Below, in pieces: positions 41,566-50,522 of a stretch of 64,000 nucleotides of DNA (positions are counted from its first letter, which is position 1; each line of letters begins with the position of its first letter). The translations under genes were made by a program, and so were the position numbers. The stretch comes from Oceanithermus profundus DSM 14977. Its GTDB lineage: Bacteria; Deinococcota; Deinococci; Deinococcales; Marinithermaceae. The stretch covers positions 62,001 to 126,000 of the forward strand of contig NC_014761.1 of NCBI RefSeq assembly GCF_000183745.1, written 5' to 3'. The notes beneath the pieces are model-generated. The model had not been told where the DNA came from. It made no database searches and saw only the letters and a list, made by a program, of their open reading frames with translations.

Positions 41566-42093
41566 AACACACACAAGAACGTGCGGCTTGTGTTCGAGGA
41601 AAGGTTCAACCTTGCGTTTCGCATCATCGAAGGCCTGCCGGTGAGGGGGGCGGCCAAAGCGCAAGGGGCAAGCTTAAAACCCACCTACAAGCGGCCTTTG
41701 CGCTACCAAAAGGGAGGGGGAAGCTGGCCTCCAGGACAAACTAGGTCAAGTCGAAGCCCCGAGCGCACCCCTGATAAGGTCCGGGAGCGGGCATCCTGCT
41801 TCGCCGGCAACGCTGGGCCTCCATGCCAGCGCCCGTAGGGTTGGGTCTCCGGGAGCACGGCGGGAGCGTCTTAAGGCCGGGGGCTCAACCGACTCTTCGT
41901 TTTGGGGCCCAAGCCCCGCCCCAGCGCTTTGGGGTTGAGGCTCCCGGGTCCCCTGCGCTTGGACACCAAGAAGCTCGGCCGGTTTCGAAGGCCCAAGCAC
42001 CGGGTGACGCGGGACCAGAAGGATCGGAATCGCTCGCCCGGCTGGTCGTACGTCTTTGTTGCGGTGCGCGATCACAGCCGGCTGGCTCGGGAC
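41566..42093 (+). pseudogene. Decayed IS481-family transposase
   Basis: In one frame the N-terminal HTH region reads THKNVRLVFEERFNLAFRII, EGLPVRGAAKAQGASLK and RSSRSPERTPDKVRERA. After stops at 41836 and 41872 it resumes as GLNRLFVLGPKP and LRLDTKKLGRFRRPKHRVTR, WSYVFVAVRDHSRLA. These match the IS481 HTH segment and the first catalytic-Asp block (LHLDxKKLGRI, VDDHSRLAY). The rest of the DDE domain is missing, so it cannot be active. No terminal inverted repeats were found. Confidence 0.72.
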
Positions 42094-42231
42094 CGTGCCG
42101 CGCTCTTCATCAGCCATTGCCTGGCCGCGGTGGGCGACGCCAACCGGATTCTGGCGCTGCGCGTCAGCCGTTTGGTCGAGGGCGGGACGCGCGCCAAGCT
42201 GTGGCGGTTGCAGGTGGAACGGTGCGGCCCA
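42094..42231 (+). pseudogene. Fragment of an ABC exporter ATPase C terminus
   Basis: Directly in frame after the transposase remnant comes RDRAALFISHCLAAVGDANR then ILALRVSRLVEGGT and KLWRLQVER. This follows the end of the intact exporter at 48592 (RGRTALLVTHRLASVREADR, ILVLKAGRLVEDGT, ELWRLQAER) with about ten codons deleted. It carries only the H-loop end of the nucleotide-binding domain and is not functional. Confidence 0.7.
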
Positions 42232-42313
42232 TGACGAGCCGGCGGTTGTGGCCCCGGCGCATAAGCCGCGGCGACACCCGGATGGCCGCGCCATCGCCTT
42301 CCGCCGGTCCTGG

Positions 42314-45300
42314 TTAGCCGGAAAAGTTTTCGGGCGGGGCCGGGCGGGCGATGCCGTAGCCCTGGGCGTAGCGCACCCCGATCGAGGCCAGGTAGGCGAG
42401 GTGGCGCTCGTCCTCCACCCCTTCGGCCAGGACCTCGAGCCCCATGCCCGACATGGCGGGCACCAGGCCCTCGAGCAGCGCCCGGGCCTTGGCGTCGTCC
42501 TGCTCGAGGGCCCGCAGGATGAGGCCGCGGTCGAGCTTGATCAGGTGCAGGGGAAAGTCGTAGAGCAGGTTCAAACTGGCGTAGCCCGTACCGAAGTCGT
42601 CGAGCGCCAGCGCGAAGCCCTCGGCCGCGAGCTCGCGGGCGTGGGCGTGGGCTTCGGGCTTGAGGACGCCGTGCTCGGTGACCTCGAACCCCACCCAGCG
42701 GGGGTCGGGCCGCTGCGGCACGCCCACGGCCAGCGTGGAGGGCAGCAGGTTGACGAAGACGGGCTTGCCCAGCCGGCGGGCCAGCGCCTCCGCCCGGTCG
42801 AGGACGTAGGCGTCGAGGGCGGGGCCGAGCCCCACGCGCTCCGCCAGCGCGATGAACCGCGCGGGCGGCTCCTTCCAGCGCAGGAGGACCTCGAAGTGAG
42901 CGTAGCTGCCGTCGCGCAGGTCGAGGATCGGCTGGACGACCAGGTCGAGGCCGCCGCCGGTCAGCGCCGACTTGAGCTCGATCTCCAGTTCCCGCTCGGC
43001 GCTGCGGGCGGCCTCCAGCTCGGCGTCGAAGAAGGCGAGGGCGCGCCCTTCCTCGCGGGCCCGGAGCAGCGCCAGGTCGGCCTTGTGCAGCAGCTCGGGC
43101 AGGCTGGTGCCGTCGCCGGGCGCCACCGCGACGCCCAGGGTGATCGAGGGCTGCAGCACCCGCCCCTCGACCTGGACCGGGGCGGCCATGGCCTCGAGGA
43201 TTCGCCGGGTCGCCTTCTCGGCGCCGCCGGCGTCGCAGCCCCGGAGGACCGCGGCGAACTCGTCGCCCCCCAGGCGCAGCACCACGTCGCCGTCGAAGAG
43301 CGCCGCCTTGAGCCGCCGGGCCACCTCCTTGAGCAGGACGTCGCCCGCGGGGTGGCCGAGGGTGTCGTTGTAGGTCTTGAGCCGGTCCACGTCCACCATC
43401 AGCAGCGCCGCGGGCTCGCCGCGGTCGGCGCGGGCGATCAGCTTGGACCCCAGCTCCACGAAGAAGCGGCGGTTGGGGAGGCCGGTGAGGGCGTCGTGGT
43501 AGGCCAGGTAGGCCGCCTGGTCCTTCTGCTTCTTCCAGCCCAGGAAGAAGCCCAGCGCCCCCGCGAGCAGGTCCATGCGCTCGAGGTCGCGCTCGCTGAA
43601 GGCGTTCGTGCGGAAGGCGTCGAGGTTGAGGACGAGCTCCTCCTGCCCTTCCAGGGCGATGGGCACGTAGAGCACCTCGCGGATCTCGGCGGTGTTCGCG
43701 GCGGCGTAGAGCTTGGGGTGGCGGGCCTTGCTGCGCCGGTGCGCCTCGGCGGAGAGCCGGAAGATGCCCACCTTGTTCTTGGGGATGGGCCACTGCGCGT
43801 GGCTGGGCAGCCGCTGGTGCAGCAGGTCGGGCGGGTGGCCGCGGAGGGCGACGAAGAGCAGGTCGCCGCTTTCCTCGCGGATCATCAGGCTGCCGGCGTC
43901 GGCGCCGGGCACCTGTTCGAGCGCGAAGTCGAGGACCAGCTTGTAGGGGTCCTCGGCCTCGACGACGTGCTGCATCAACCGCAACAGCGCGTGGCGGAAG
44001 GCGGCCTCCTTCTCCAGGTCGGTGACGTCGACGAAGACGGCGACGACCCCCGCGGGTTCCTGGCCCAGTCCGCGGACCGGCTGGGGGTGGACGCGAAAGC
44101 TCCGCCCCTGCCACTGGAAGTGCAGCGGAGGCACCTCGCCGCCCCGACGCAGCTGCTCGAGCCGCTTCAGGAAGCCCTCGGGTCCCTGGGGGTGGAGGAG
44201 CGGGACCGGGCGCCCGCGGTGTTCGTCCTTGAGCTCGAACACCCGGGCGGCGGCGCGGTTGAACCGCAGCAGCCGGCCGGCGAGGTCCACCATGATCACC
44301 GGCTGCGGCAGGGCGTCGAGGACCGCGGTCAGCTCGGCCTTGGTGCGCTCCTCCGCGCCGGTGTCGCGGCCGAAGGCGACGTAGTACTCCTTGCCGCGGG
44401 CCCGCACCGGCGCGATCAGACGGTCGGAGGGGTAGAGTTCGCCGGTCTTGCGACGGTTGACGAAGGTGGCGCGGAAGGTGCGCCCCGCCTTGAGCGCCTG
44501 CCAGAGGCTGCGATAGAACGACGGGCTGTGGCGGTTCGATTTGAGGATCCGGGGGTTGCGGCCCAGGACCTCCTCGAGGGCGTAGCCGGTCTCGGCGACG
44601 AAGGTGCGGTTCGCGAACTCGATGCGGCCCTCGGTGTCCGTGATCAGGATGGACTCGGGGATCTGCTCGATGACGGCCCGGAAGAGCTCGAGCCGCTCTC
44701 CGGTCTCGAGGCGGACCTTGACCTCGCCCAGCAGCTGGGCGACCCGCTCGAGCATCTCCAGCTCTTCGCCCTCGAAGGCGTCGGCCTCGCCGGCGTAGAC
44801 CGAGAGGACCCCGACGGGCCGCCCCTCCACCGCGAACGGGAAGGCGGCGTTGGCCCGCAGGCCGTAGCGTTCGGCCGTGGGGCGCCAGGGGGCGAAGGTG
44901 GGGTCCTCCAGGGCGTTCTGCAGGACGACGGGCCGCCCTTCCTTCAGCGCGCGGCCGCCCGGACCGCGGCCGGTGGGCGCGTCGTCGAGGGTGACCTTGA
45001 TGCTGCGCGCGTACTCCAGGGCGTCGCCGGCCCCGGCCACGAAGTCGAGGGCCGCGCCGCGGCCGCGCGTCCACACCGCCGCCAGCGGGTACCCGCCGGC
45101 GTCCACCAGGGTCTCCGTCAGGGAACGGGCGAAGCCGGACCAGCTCTCCGCCCCCAGCGCGGCCTCGAGCGCCCGCAGCAGCACCCGGCGCGCCCGGTCG
45201 GCGCGGCGGTGCGCCCGGGCCGTCTGCTCGTGCCGCACCACCAGCCCCACGAGCCGGGCCGTTTCCTCGAGGAAGCCGCGGGTCGCCGCGCCCAGCTCCT

Positions 45301-45640
45301 CCCCGGGGGCGAGGCAGAGGTGGAGCACGCCCACGGGCGCGTTGCCGGCGGGGATGGGGAAGGTGGCGTGCCCCTGCCGCGCCCCGCTCTCGGGGTCGGG
45401 GCCGCAGGCGCAGGAACCGGGCCCGGCGGCGTCGCAGCGGGCGCGCTCCTCGGGCTCGAGCCCGTAGGCGGCCGCCAGCCGCAGCCGTCCCCCCTCCTGC
45501 AAGAAGACGGCCGCCCGCGGGGCCAGCCCCGGCCAGGGGTTGCGGCAGAGCTGGGCCAGCGCCCTTGCCAGCCGTTCTTCAAGGGGAAGCGGTTCGAGGA
45601 GGGTGCCGATGAGCCGGCGCTGTACTTCAAACGTTCGCAC
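42314..45640 (-). CDS. GAF/PAS-GGDEF-EAL cyclic-di-GMP signalling protein
   Basis: An 1108-residue protein. Order: N-terminal GAF-like domain with a Cys pair (GSCACG), second GAF (about 165-310), PAS (about 320-430, FRAVIEQIPESILITDTEGR), second PAS (about 435-560), third GAF (about 565-710), GGDEF (LGGDEFAAVL near 790) and EAL (about 870-1105). The inhibitory RxxD site reads FDGD, so product feedback is probably lost. The EAL motif is EVL, with DDFGTGYASL, KLDR, AEGVED and QGYGIARP present, so phosphodiesterase activity is likely. GTG 45640 follows TATATT (45656-45651) by ten bases. It appears cytoplasmic. Confidence 0.88.
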   Translation of the reverse strand: MRTFEVQRRLIGTLLEPLPLEERLARALAQLCRNPWPGLAPRAAVFLQEGGRLRLAAAYGLEPEERARCDAAGPGSCACGPDPESGARQGHATFPIPAGNAPVGVLHLCLAPGEELGAATRGFLEETARLVGLVVRHEQTARAHRRADRARRVLLRALEAALGAESWSGFARSLTETLVDAGGYPLAAVWTRGRGAALDFVAGAGDALEYARSIKVTLDDAPTGRGPGGRALKEGRPVVLQNALEDPTFAPWRPTAERYGLRANAAFPFAVEGRPVGVLSVYAGEADAFEGEELEMLERVAQLLGEVKVRLETGERLELFRAVIEQIPESILITDTEGRIEFANRTFVAETGYALEEVLGRNPRILKSNRHSPSFYRSLWQALKAGRTFRATFVNRRKTGELYPSDRLIAPVRARGKEYYVAFGRDTGAEERTKAELTAVLDALPQPVIMVDLAGRLLRFNRAAARVFELKDEHRGRPVPLLHPQGPEGFLKRLEQLRRGGEVPPLHFQWQGRSFRVHPQPVRGLGQEPAGVVAVFVDVTDLEKEAAFRHALLRLMQHVVEAEDPYKLVLDFALEQVPGADAGSLMIREESGDLLFVALRGHPPDLLHQRLPSHAQWPIPKNKVGIFRLSAEAHRRSKARHPKLYAAANTAEIREVLYVPIALEGQEELVLNLDAFRTNAFSERDLERMDLLAGALGFFLGWKKQKDQAAYLAYHDALTGLPNRRFFVELGSKLIARADRGEPAALLMVDVDRLKTYNDTLGHPAGDVLLKEVARRLKAALFDGDVVLRLGGDEFAAVLRGCDAGGAEKATRRILEAMAAPVQVEGRVLQPSITLGVAVAPGDGTSLPELLHKADLALLRAREEGRALAFFDAELEAARSAERELEIELKSALTGGGLDLVVQPILDLRDGSYAHFEVLLRWKEPPARFIALAERVGLGPALDAYVLDRAEALARRLGKPVFVNLLPSTLAVGVPQRPDPRWVGFEVTEHGVLKPEAHAHARELAAEGFALALDDFGTGYASLNLLYDFPLHLIKLDRGLILRALEQDDAKARALLEGLVPAMSGMGLEVLAEGVEDERHLAYLASIGVRYAQGYGIARPAPPENFSG

Positions 45641-45792
45641 TTACGCGTCAAATATAACACCAACGCAAGCGGGCCAACGGCGAAAACGCACACGGAAAAA
45701 GTGCCGCTGGGAGCGTTCTCTATCGCATGCCGGAATATATATTGATAACATCGTAAGTTGCGTTGCCGGGGGATACCCGGATGCGCGCGGCC

Positions 45793-46752
45793 TCAGCCGG
45801 GGTGGTGGTTGCGGCGGGCCTTCTCCCGGTAGAGGCGTTCGTCGGCGGCGCGGAAGGCGGCCTCGAACTCGTCGGTGGTGGCGTCGATCCAGCCCACCGA
45901 GACCTCGGGGAAGTGTTCGCGGACGCGCTCGAAGAGGGCGTCCGGGTCCTTGAGGTCCAGGTGCAGCCCCGCGAACTCGTCGCCCCCGGTGCGGTAGACC
46001 CCGTCGCCGCGCCGGGTGGATTGGCGCAGCGCGTCGGCCAGGTCGCGCAGCGCCTGATCCCCCGCCTGGTGCCCGTGGCGGTCGTTGATGCCCTTCAGGT
46101 CGTCGAGGTCCCACAGCGTCAGCACGAGGCGCCGGCCGGTGCGCTGGGCCAGGCCCTGCATGCGGGCGAAGTCCTCCTCCATGGCGCGGCGGTTCCCCAG
46201 GCCGGTGAGGGCGTCGCGCAGCGCCTGGTAGTGCAGCCGTTCGTGGTAGGTTTCCAGCCGCCGCAGCAGCTCGTGGTAGCTCGCCCCCAGCAGCGCCGAA
46301 AGCAGCCAGGCCATCGCGAACAGCTCGGCGGGATCGGGCCAGCGGAAGTAGAGCAGCGCCATCGCCGCGGCCACCGCCAGCGCCGCCAGGGCGCCGGGCA
46401 GGCCTAGCGTCAGGGCGGCGACGTTGATGGGGAAGATCGCCAGCACCGCATAGGCCTCGCTCTTGAAGTCCGGGGGAATCAGCGTGGGGTTCTGGGCCAC
46501 GTAGTAGGCGAAGAGGGGGAGGAGGCCGAGGGTGTGGACGAAGCGCCGCCAGAAGGGGCGGCGGGCCGGGAAGAAGTAGAGCCCCAGGCTCCAGACGGCG
46601 ATCAGCGCGTCGATGAAGAAGTCGGTGAAGGTGCCGCGGGCGAGCTGCAGCAGGAAGGCCACGCCCAGCGCCGCGGCCACCGTGAGCCAGTAGGAAGCCT
46701 CCAGAAAACGTTCCAGAGGATTGGCGGACGCGTAGGGCGCTTTCGCGGACAT
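45793..46752 (-). CDS. Membrane-bound diguanylate cyclase
   Basis: A 319-residue protein from ATG 46752. Six or so membrane helices (residues 18-150) are followed by a short coiled region and a GGDEF domain with TGGDEFAGLHL. The inhibitory site RRGD sits at the usual position, so product inhibition should work. TACAAT (46768-46763) ten bases before the ATG supports this start over one at 46794 that lies upstream of the box. It makes c-di-GMP at the inner membrane and lies 150 bp before the bifunctional protein gene on the same strand. Confidence 0.87.
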   Translation of the reverse strand: MSAKAPYASANPLERFLEASYWLTVAAALGVAFLLQLARGTFTDFFIDALIAVWSLGLYFFPARRPFWRRFVHTLGLLPLFAYYVAQNPTLIPPDFKSEAYAVLAIFPINVAALTLGLPGALAALAVAAAMALLYFRWPDPAELFAMAWLLSALLGASYHELLRRLETYHERLHYQALRDALTGLGNRRAMEEDFARMQGLAQRTGRRLVLTLWDLDDLKGINDRHGHQAGDQALRDLADALRQSTRRGDGVYRTGGDEFAGLHLDLKDPDALFERVREHFPEVSVGWIDATTDEFEAAFRAADERLYREKARRNHHPG

Positions 46753-46854
46753 GTTCGTTGCTATTGTACCTTGAAAAAATTTGTGGACGTGCATCAGCGA
46801 TGCGCCGCGAGCGGCCGCGGCGCGAAATGGACCGCGCCCCGCGGGGGCGGCCGG

Positions 46855-47613
46855 TCACGGCCCCTGGAGCAGGGACCGGCCCTCCCAGTCGCCGGGGGCG
46901 GGGACGCCCAGGAGCGCGGTCAGCGTGGGGGCGACGTCGAGGATGCCCGCGGGCTCGGGAAGCCGCTCCGGAGCGCCGGGACCGTGGAGCACGAGGGGCA
47001 CGGTCACGTCTTCGGGGCGGTCGCTGCCGTGGGTGCGGCCGTGGCCCCCGTGGTCGCTGGTCACGACGACCGCAGCGCCGTCGCCCGCGGCGTCGAGCAC
47101 CCGCGCGATCAGCCCGTCGGCGCGGGCGACCGCCCCCAGGTAGCCCCGCGACATCCAGCCCTCCCGGTGGCCCACCAAGTCGGTTTCGCCGAAGTAGACG
47201 AAGGCGAAGTCGAGCCCGCCCAGGTGCCGCCGGGCCTCTTCGGCCACGCGCGCGTCGGGCGCGCTCAGGAAGACGGAGGTTTCCAGCTGCCCCGGCGGGG
47301 CCATGTCGCGCAATTCCTCCCAGTTGTAGAAGCTGCCGGCGCGCAGCCCCGCGGCGCGCAGCACCGTGAACAGGCTGGGGGTGGGGCGCACCGGCGGGCT
47401 CCAGGTGTTGGTGGTCACGCCGTGGCGGTCGGGGCCCACGCCGTAGAACAGCGAGGTGTGGGCCGGCAGGGTGGCGGAAGGAACCACCGTCCGGCCGTTC
47501 AGGGTGTGGGCGCCGCCGTTCATCAGCCGCCAGATCGTCGGGGTGCGCCGTGGGTCGAGGGCGTCGGGGCGCAGGCCGTCGACCACGAAGAGCAACGCCG
47601 GGCGGGGGCGCAT
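46855..47613 (-). CDS. Alkaline-phosphatase-superfamily phosphodiesterase
   Basis: A 252-residue enzyme of the nucleotide pyrophosphatase/phosphodiesterase type. FVVDGLRPDAL provides the first metal Asp, VVPSATLPAHTSLFYGVGPD the Thr nucleophile region (LPAHTS), and later metal ligands lie in ETDLVGH and TSDHGGHG. It has no signal peptide, so it acts in the cytoplasm. TATACT (47626-47621) lies seven bases before the ATG and overlaps the stop of the upstream permease gene. It may hydrolyse phosphodiesters or pyrophosphates; the substrate is unknown. Confidence 0.8.
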   Translation of the reverse strand: MRPRPALLFVVDGLRPDALDPRRTPTIWRLMNGGAHTLNGRTVVPSATLPAHTSLFYGVGPDRHGVTTNTWSPPVRPTPSLFTVLRAAGLRAGSFYNWEELRDMAPPGQLETSVFLSAPDARVAEEARRHLGGLDFAFVYFGETDLVGHREGWMSRGYLGAVARADGLIARVLDAAGDGAAVVVTSDHGGHGRTHGSDRPEDVTVPLVLHGPGAPERLPEPAGILDVAPTLTALLGVPAPGDWEGRSLLQGP

Positions 47614-47618
47614 GGGCC

Positions 47619-48521
47619 TCAGTATAGGGCCACCAGCACCAGGCCCGCCGTCACCGCGGCCAGGCCCAGCAGCTTGGGGCCGTGGGGGCGCTCGCCCAGC
47701 AACGCCATCCCCAGCGCCGCGCCCAGCAGGATGCTCAGCTGCCGGAAGGCGGCCACGTAACCGACGTTGCTCACGAAGGCCATCGCGGCCAGCACCAGGG
47801 CGTAGGCACCGGTGATCACCAACCCCGTCAGGCCGGCCGCCAGGGCCCCGCGACCGCCCAGCGCCCGCAGCCGCCGCCGCTCGGCCGGCCAGGCGAGCAA
47901 CGCCAGCGCCATCCAGAGGCCGGTGCTGTAGGTCTGCAGCACCACGTAGAAGGCGGTGACCCGCAAAGGGCCGAGGCCGGGGAGTTCGCCGCGCAGGAAG
48001 CGCTGGGCGGCGTCGTCGATCAGGGTGTAGCCGGTCGTGCCCGCGGCGGCGACGAGCGCCAGCCACAGCGCCGGGCCGGCGTAGTCGCGCGGCCGGGGGA
48101 CGGCGAAGCGCTCGAGCGGGAGCAGCAAGCAGCCCAGCGCCACCAGGGCGATGCCCGCGAGGGCCGGCGGCGCGATGGGCGCCCCCTGGCCCAGCAGCAG
48201 GCTGAGCGCGGTCACCCCCAGCACCGGCAGGGCGCGCAGCACCGGATAGACGACGGACAGCTCTCCGTGGCGGTAGGCCCCGGCGAGGCCGGTGAAGTAG
48301 ACGGTCTGGAAGAGGCCGGTCGCCGCCACCAACCCCCACACCGCGGCCGGCACCGCCGGCAGCAGGGTGCGGTCGAGAGCGGCCAGCGGCGCCAGCGCGG
48401 CCATCGAGGCCAGCACCGAGACGGCGAAGAAGGCCAGGCTGGGCCGGGTCTTGCTGAAGAAGTTCCAGCCGGCGTGGGCCACGACCGAAAGGGTGATGAG
48501 GACCAGCGCGGTGGGCGTCAT
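47619..48521 (-). CDS. EamA/DMT-superfamily permease
   Basis: A 300-residue protein with ten helices in two EamA-like halves (LITLSVVAHAGWNFFSKTRP first; VGYVAAFRQLSILLGAALG near the end). The Pro-rich and small-residue patterns are typical of drug/metabolite exporters. Start 48521 fits the first helix. The next gene starts 5 bp after its stop and its -10 box overlaps that stop. Substrate unknown. Confidence 0.82.
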   Translation of the reverse strand: MTPTALVLITLSVVAHAGWNFFSKTRPSLAFFAVSVLASMAALAPLAALDRTLLPAVPAAVWGLVAATGLFQTVYFTGLAGAYRHGELSVVYPVLRALPVLGVTALSLLLGQGAPIAPPALAGIALVALGCLLLPLERFAVPRPRDYAGPALWLALVAAAGTTGYTLIDDAAQRFLRGELPGLGPLRVTAFYVVLQTYSTGLWMALALLAWPAERRRLRALGGRGALAAGLTGLVITGAYALVLAAMAFVSNVGYVAAFRQLSILLGAALGMALLGERPHGPKLLGLAAVTAGLVLVALY

Positions 48522-48591
48522 GAAGCCTTTCGCGCCGAGCCTACCACGCCCCGGACGGGTTGCCGGGAGGGCGCGGTATTCTGGAATCCTG

Positions 48592-50391
48592 GTGACGCCG
48601 CAACCCGCCGAACCCCCGGGAGCGCGCGCGACCGTCGCGCGCGTGTTGCGCGCCCTTAGCTGGCTTTGGGGTGTGAGCCCGTGGGGTGTGAGCCTGCTGG
48701 CGCTGCTGCTGGTGCTCCAGGGGACGCTGCCGGTGGCGGCCATCGCCATCAGCCGGCGGGTGGTGGACGGGTTGGTGGAGGGCGGCCCCGACCCGCTCCT
48801 CTGGGTCGGCGCCTGGGCGGGGGTGCAGCTTTTGGGCGGGCTGCTCGGCCCCTTCGACCGCATGCTGCGCGGCGAGCTGGCCGACCGCTTCACCGCCGCC
48901 GTCAACCTGCGCCTCATCAAGAAATCCGGTGAGCTCGCGGGCCTGGGCGTCCTCGAGGACCCGGCCTACCACGACGACCTCGAGGTCCTGCGCCAGGGCG
49001 CGCGCAGCTACCCGCTCAACCTGATCGTCAACCTGGTCTTCCTCACCCGCGACGCGGTCACGCTGGGGGCGCTGGCGCTGCTGCTCGGGGCCTACGCGCC
49101 GTGGATGCCGCTCGTGCTGCTGGCGGCGGCGCTGCCGCTGGCGCGCTCGCTGGTGGCCCAGCGCGAGGCCAGCTACCGCGCGGTGGTCGGCGCGAGCCCC
49201 GACGCTCGGGCGATGAACTACCACGGGCGGGTGGCCCTGGGGCTCGAGCACGCCGCCGAGGTGCGGTTATGGAACCTCACGGACTGGCTGGCGGACCGCT
49301 ACCGCCGGCGCTTCGGGCGCGTCTTCGCGCGCATGCAGCGGGTGCGCCGCGAGGCGCTCTGGCGTTCGCTGGCCCCGCTCGCGCTCTTCTACCTGGCCGC
49401 CGGGCTCTCGCTCGGATGGACGGTGCAGGCGGCGGCCGCCGGCGCGCTCAGCGTGGGCGTGGTGGTGCTGGTGCTCCAGGGCATCGCCCGCCTGCAGGCC
49501 AGCGCCCAGGGGGCGGTCGAGTCGCTGGGCTACCTCTTCGAGCGCTCGCTCTTCTTCGGCCACCTCTTCCGCTTCCTCGAGGCCGCGCCGCGGGTGCGGC
49601 CGCCCGCCCGCCCCCGGCCCGTGCCCGAGCGGCCGGAGATCGCCTTCGAAGACGTCGGCTTCGTCTACCCGGGCGGCCGGCGGGCGCTCGAGGGCGTGAG
49701 CTTTCGCGTCCCCTACGGCCAGACCGTGGCCCTGGTGGGCGAGAACGGCGCCGGCAAGACCACGCTGATCAAGCTGCTGTTGCGCTTCTACGACCCCAGC
49801 GAGGGCCGGATCCTGGTCGGCGGTGTGGACCTGCGCGAGCTCGACCTGGCGGCGTGGCGCCGGGAGGTGGGTGCGGTCTTTCAGCGCTTCGGCCGCTACG
49901 CCTTCACTTTGGGCGAGAACGTGGGCCTGGCGGACCTGGCGCGGCTGGACGACGCGGAGGCGCTAGAAGCGGCGCTGCGGAATGCAGGGCTCGGGGAGGT
50001 GCTGGGCCGGCTGCCCCAGGGTCTGGATACGCCGCTAGGCCGCGCCTTCGGCGGCCGCGAGCTTTCGGGCGGCGAGTGGCAGCGGCTGGCCATCGCCCGG
50101 GCGCTCTTTCGCGAGGCGGAGGTGCTGGTCCTCGACGAGCCCACCGCCGCCCTCGACGCCCGCGCCGAGCACCGCATCTTTTCGGACTTCGTCCGTCTGG
50201 CCCGCGGCCGCACGGCGCTGCTCGTCACCCACCGCCTGGCCTCGGTGCGCGAGGCCGACCGGATCCTGGTGCTCAAGGCCGGCCGCCTGGTCGAAGACGG
50301 GACGCACGACGAGCTGCTGGCCAAGAGCGGCGAGTACGCCGAGCTGTGGCGGTTGCAGGCGGAGCGCTACAAAGACGCCGGCGTCGGGTGA
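48592..50391 (+). CDS. ABC exporter, fused permease and ATPase
   Basis: A 599-residue half-transporter from GTG 48592, with TATTCT (48577-48582) nine bases before it. Six membrane helices (about residues 30-310) are followed by an ATPase: Walker A GENGAGKTT, Q-loop VFQRFG, signature LSGGEWQRLAIARAL, Walker B VLVLDEPTAALD and H-loop VTHRLAS. It works as a homodimer exporting lipids, peptides or drugs. A decayed fragment of a related gene lies at 42094. It is convergent with rny. Confidence 0.88.
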   Translation: MTPQPAEPPGARATVARVLRALSWLWGVSPWGVSLLALLLVLQGTLPVAAIAISRRVVDGLVEGGPDPLLWVGAWAGVQLLGGLLGPFDRMLRGELADRFTAAVNLRLIKKSGELAGLGVLEDPAYHDDLEVLRQGARSYPLNLIVNLVFLTRDAVTLGALALLLGAYAPWMPLVLLAAALPLARSLVAQREASYRAVVGASPDARAMNYHGRVALGLEHAAEVRLWNLTDWLADRYRRRFGRVFARMQRVRREALWRSLAPLALFYLAAGLSLGWTVQAAAAGALSVGVVVLVLQGIARLQASAQGAVESLGYLFERSLFFGHLFRFLEAAPRVRPPARPRPVPERPEIAFEDVGFVYPGGRRALEGVSFRVPYGQTVALVGENGAGKTTLIKLLLRFYDPSEGRILVGGVDLRELDLAAWRREVGAVFQRFGRYAFTLGENVGLADLARLDDAEALEAALRNAGLGEVLGRLPQGLDTPLGRAFGGRELSGGEWQRLAIARALFREAEVLVLDEPTAALDARAEHRIFSDFVRLARGRTALLVTHRLASVREADRILVLKAGRLVEDGTHDELLAKSGEYAELWRLQAERYKDAGVG

Positions 50392-50474
50392 AGCAAGTGC
50401 GCCGCGAGAATCGCGCTGCGGCCGTTTTTCGCGGGCAGAGGCGACCGAGCGATGCCCGGGCCCGCGTTTGAAAG

Positions 50475-50506
50475 GACAACACCGGCCCCGCGGGGCCGGT
50501 GTTGTC
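50475..50506. terminator. Bidirectional terminator between ABC exporter and rny
   Basis: A perfect 32-bp palindrome with arm GACAACACCGGCCCCG, between convergent stops at 50391 and 50523. Confidence 0.85.
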
Positions 50507-50522
50507 GGTAAAGCGTTGAAGT

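Noticed and set aside
42056-45745. 1229-codon plus-strand frame opposite the GGDEF-EAL gene
   Set aside because: Composition is low-complexity Glu/Gly/Val/Leu; the minus strand carries clear GAF, PAS, GGDEF and EAL motifs.
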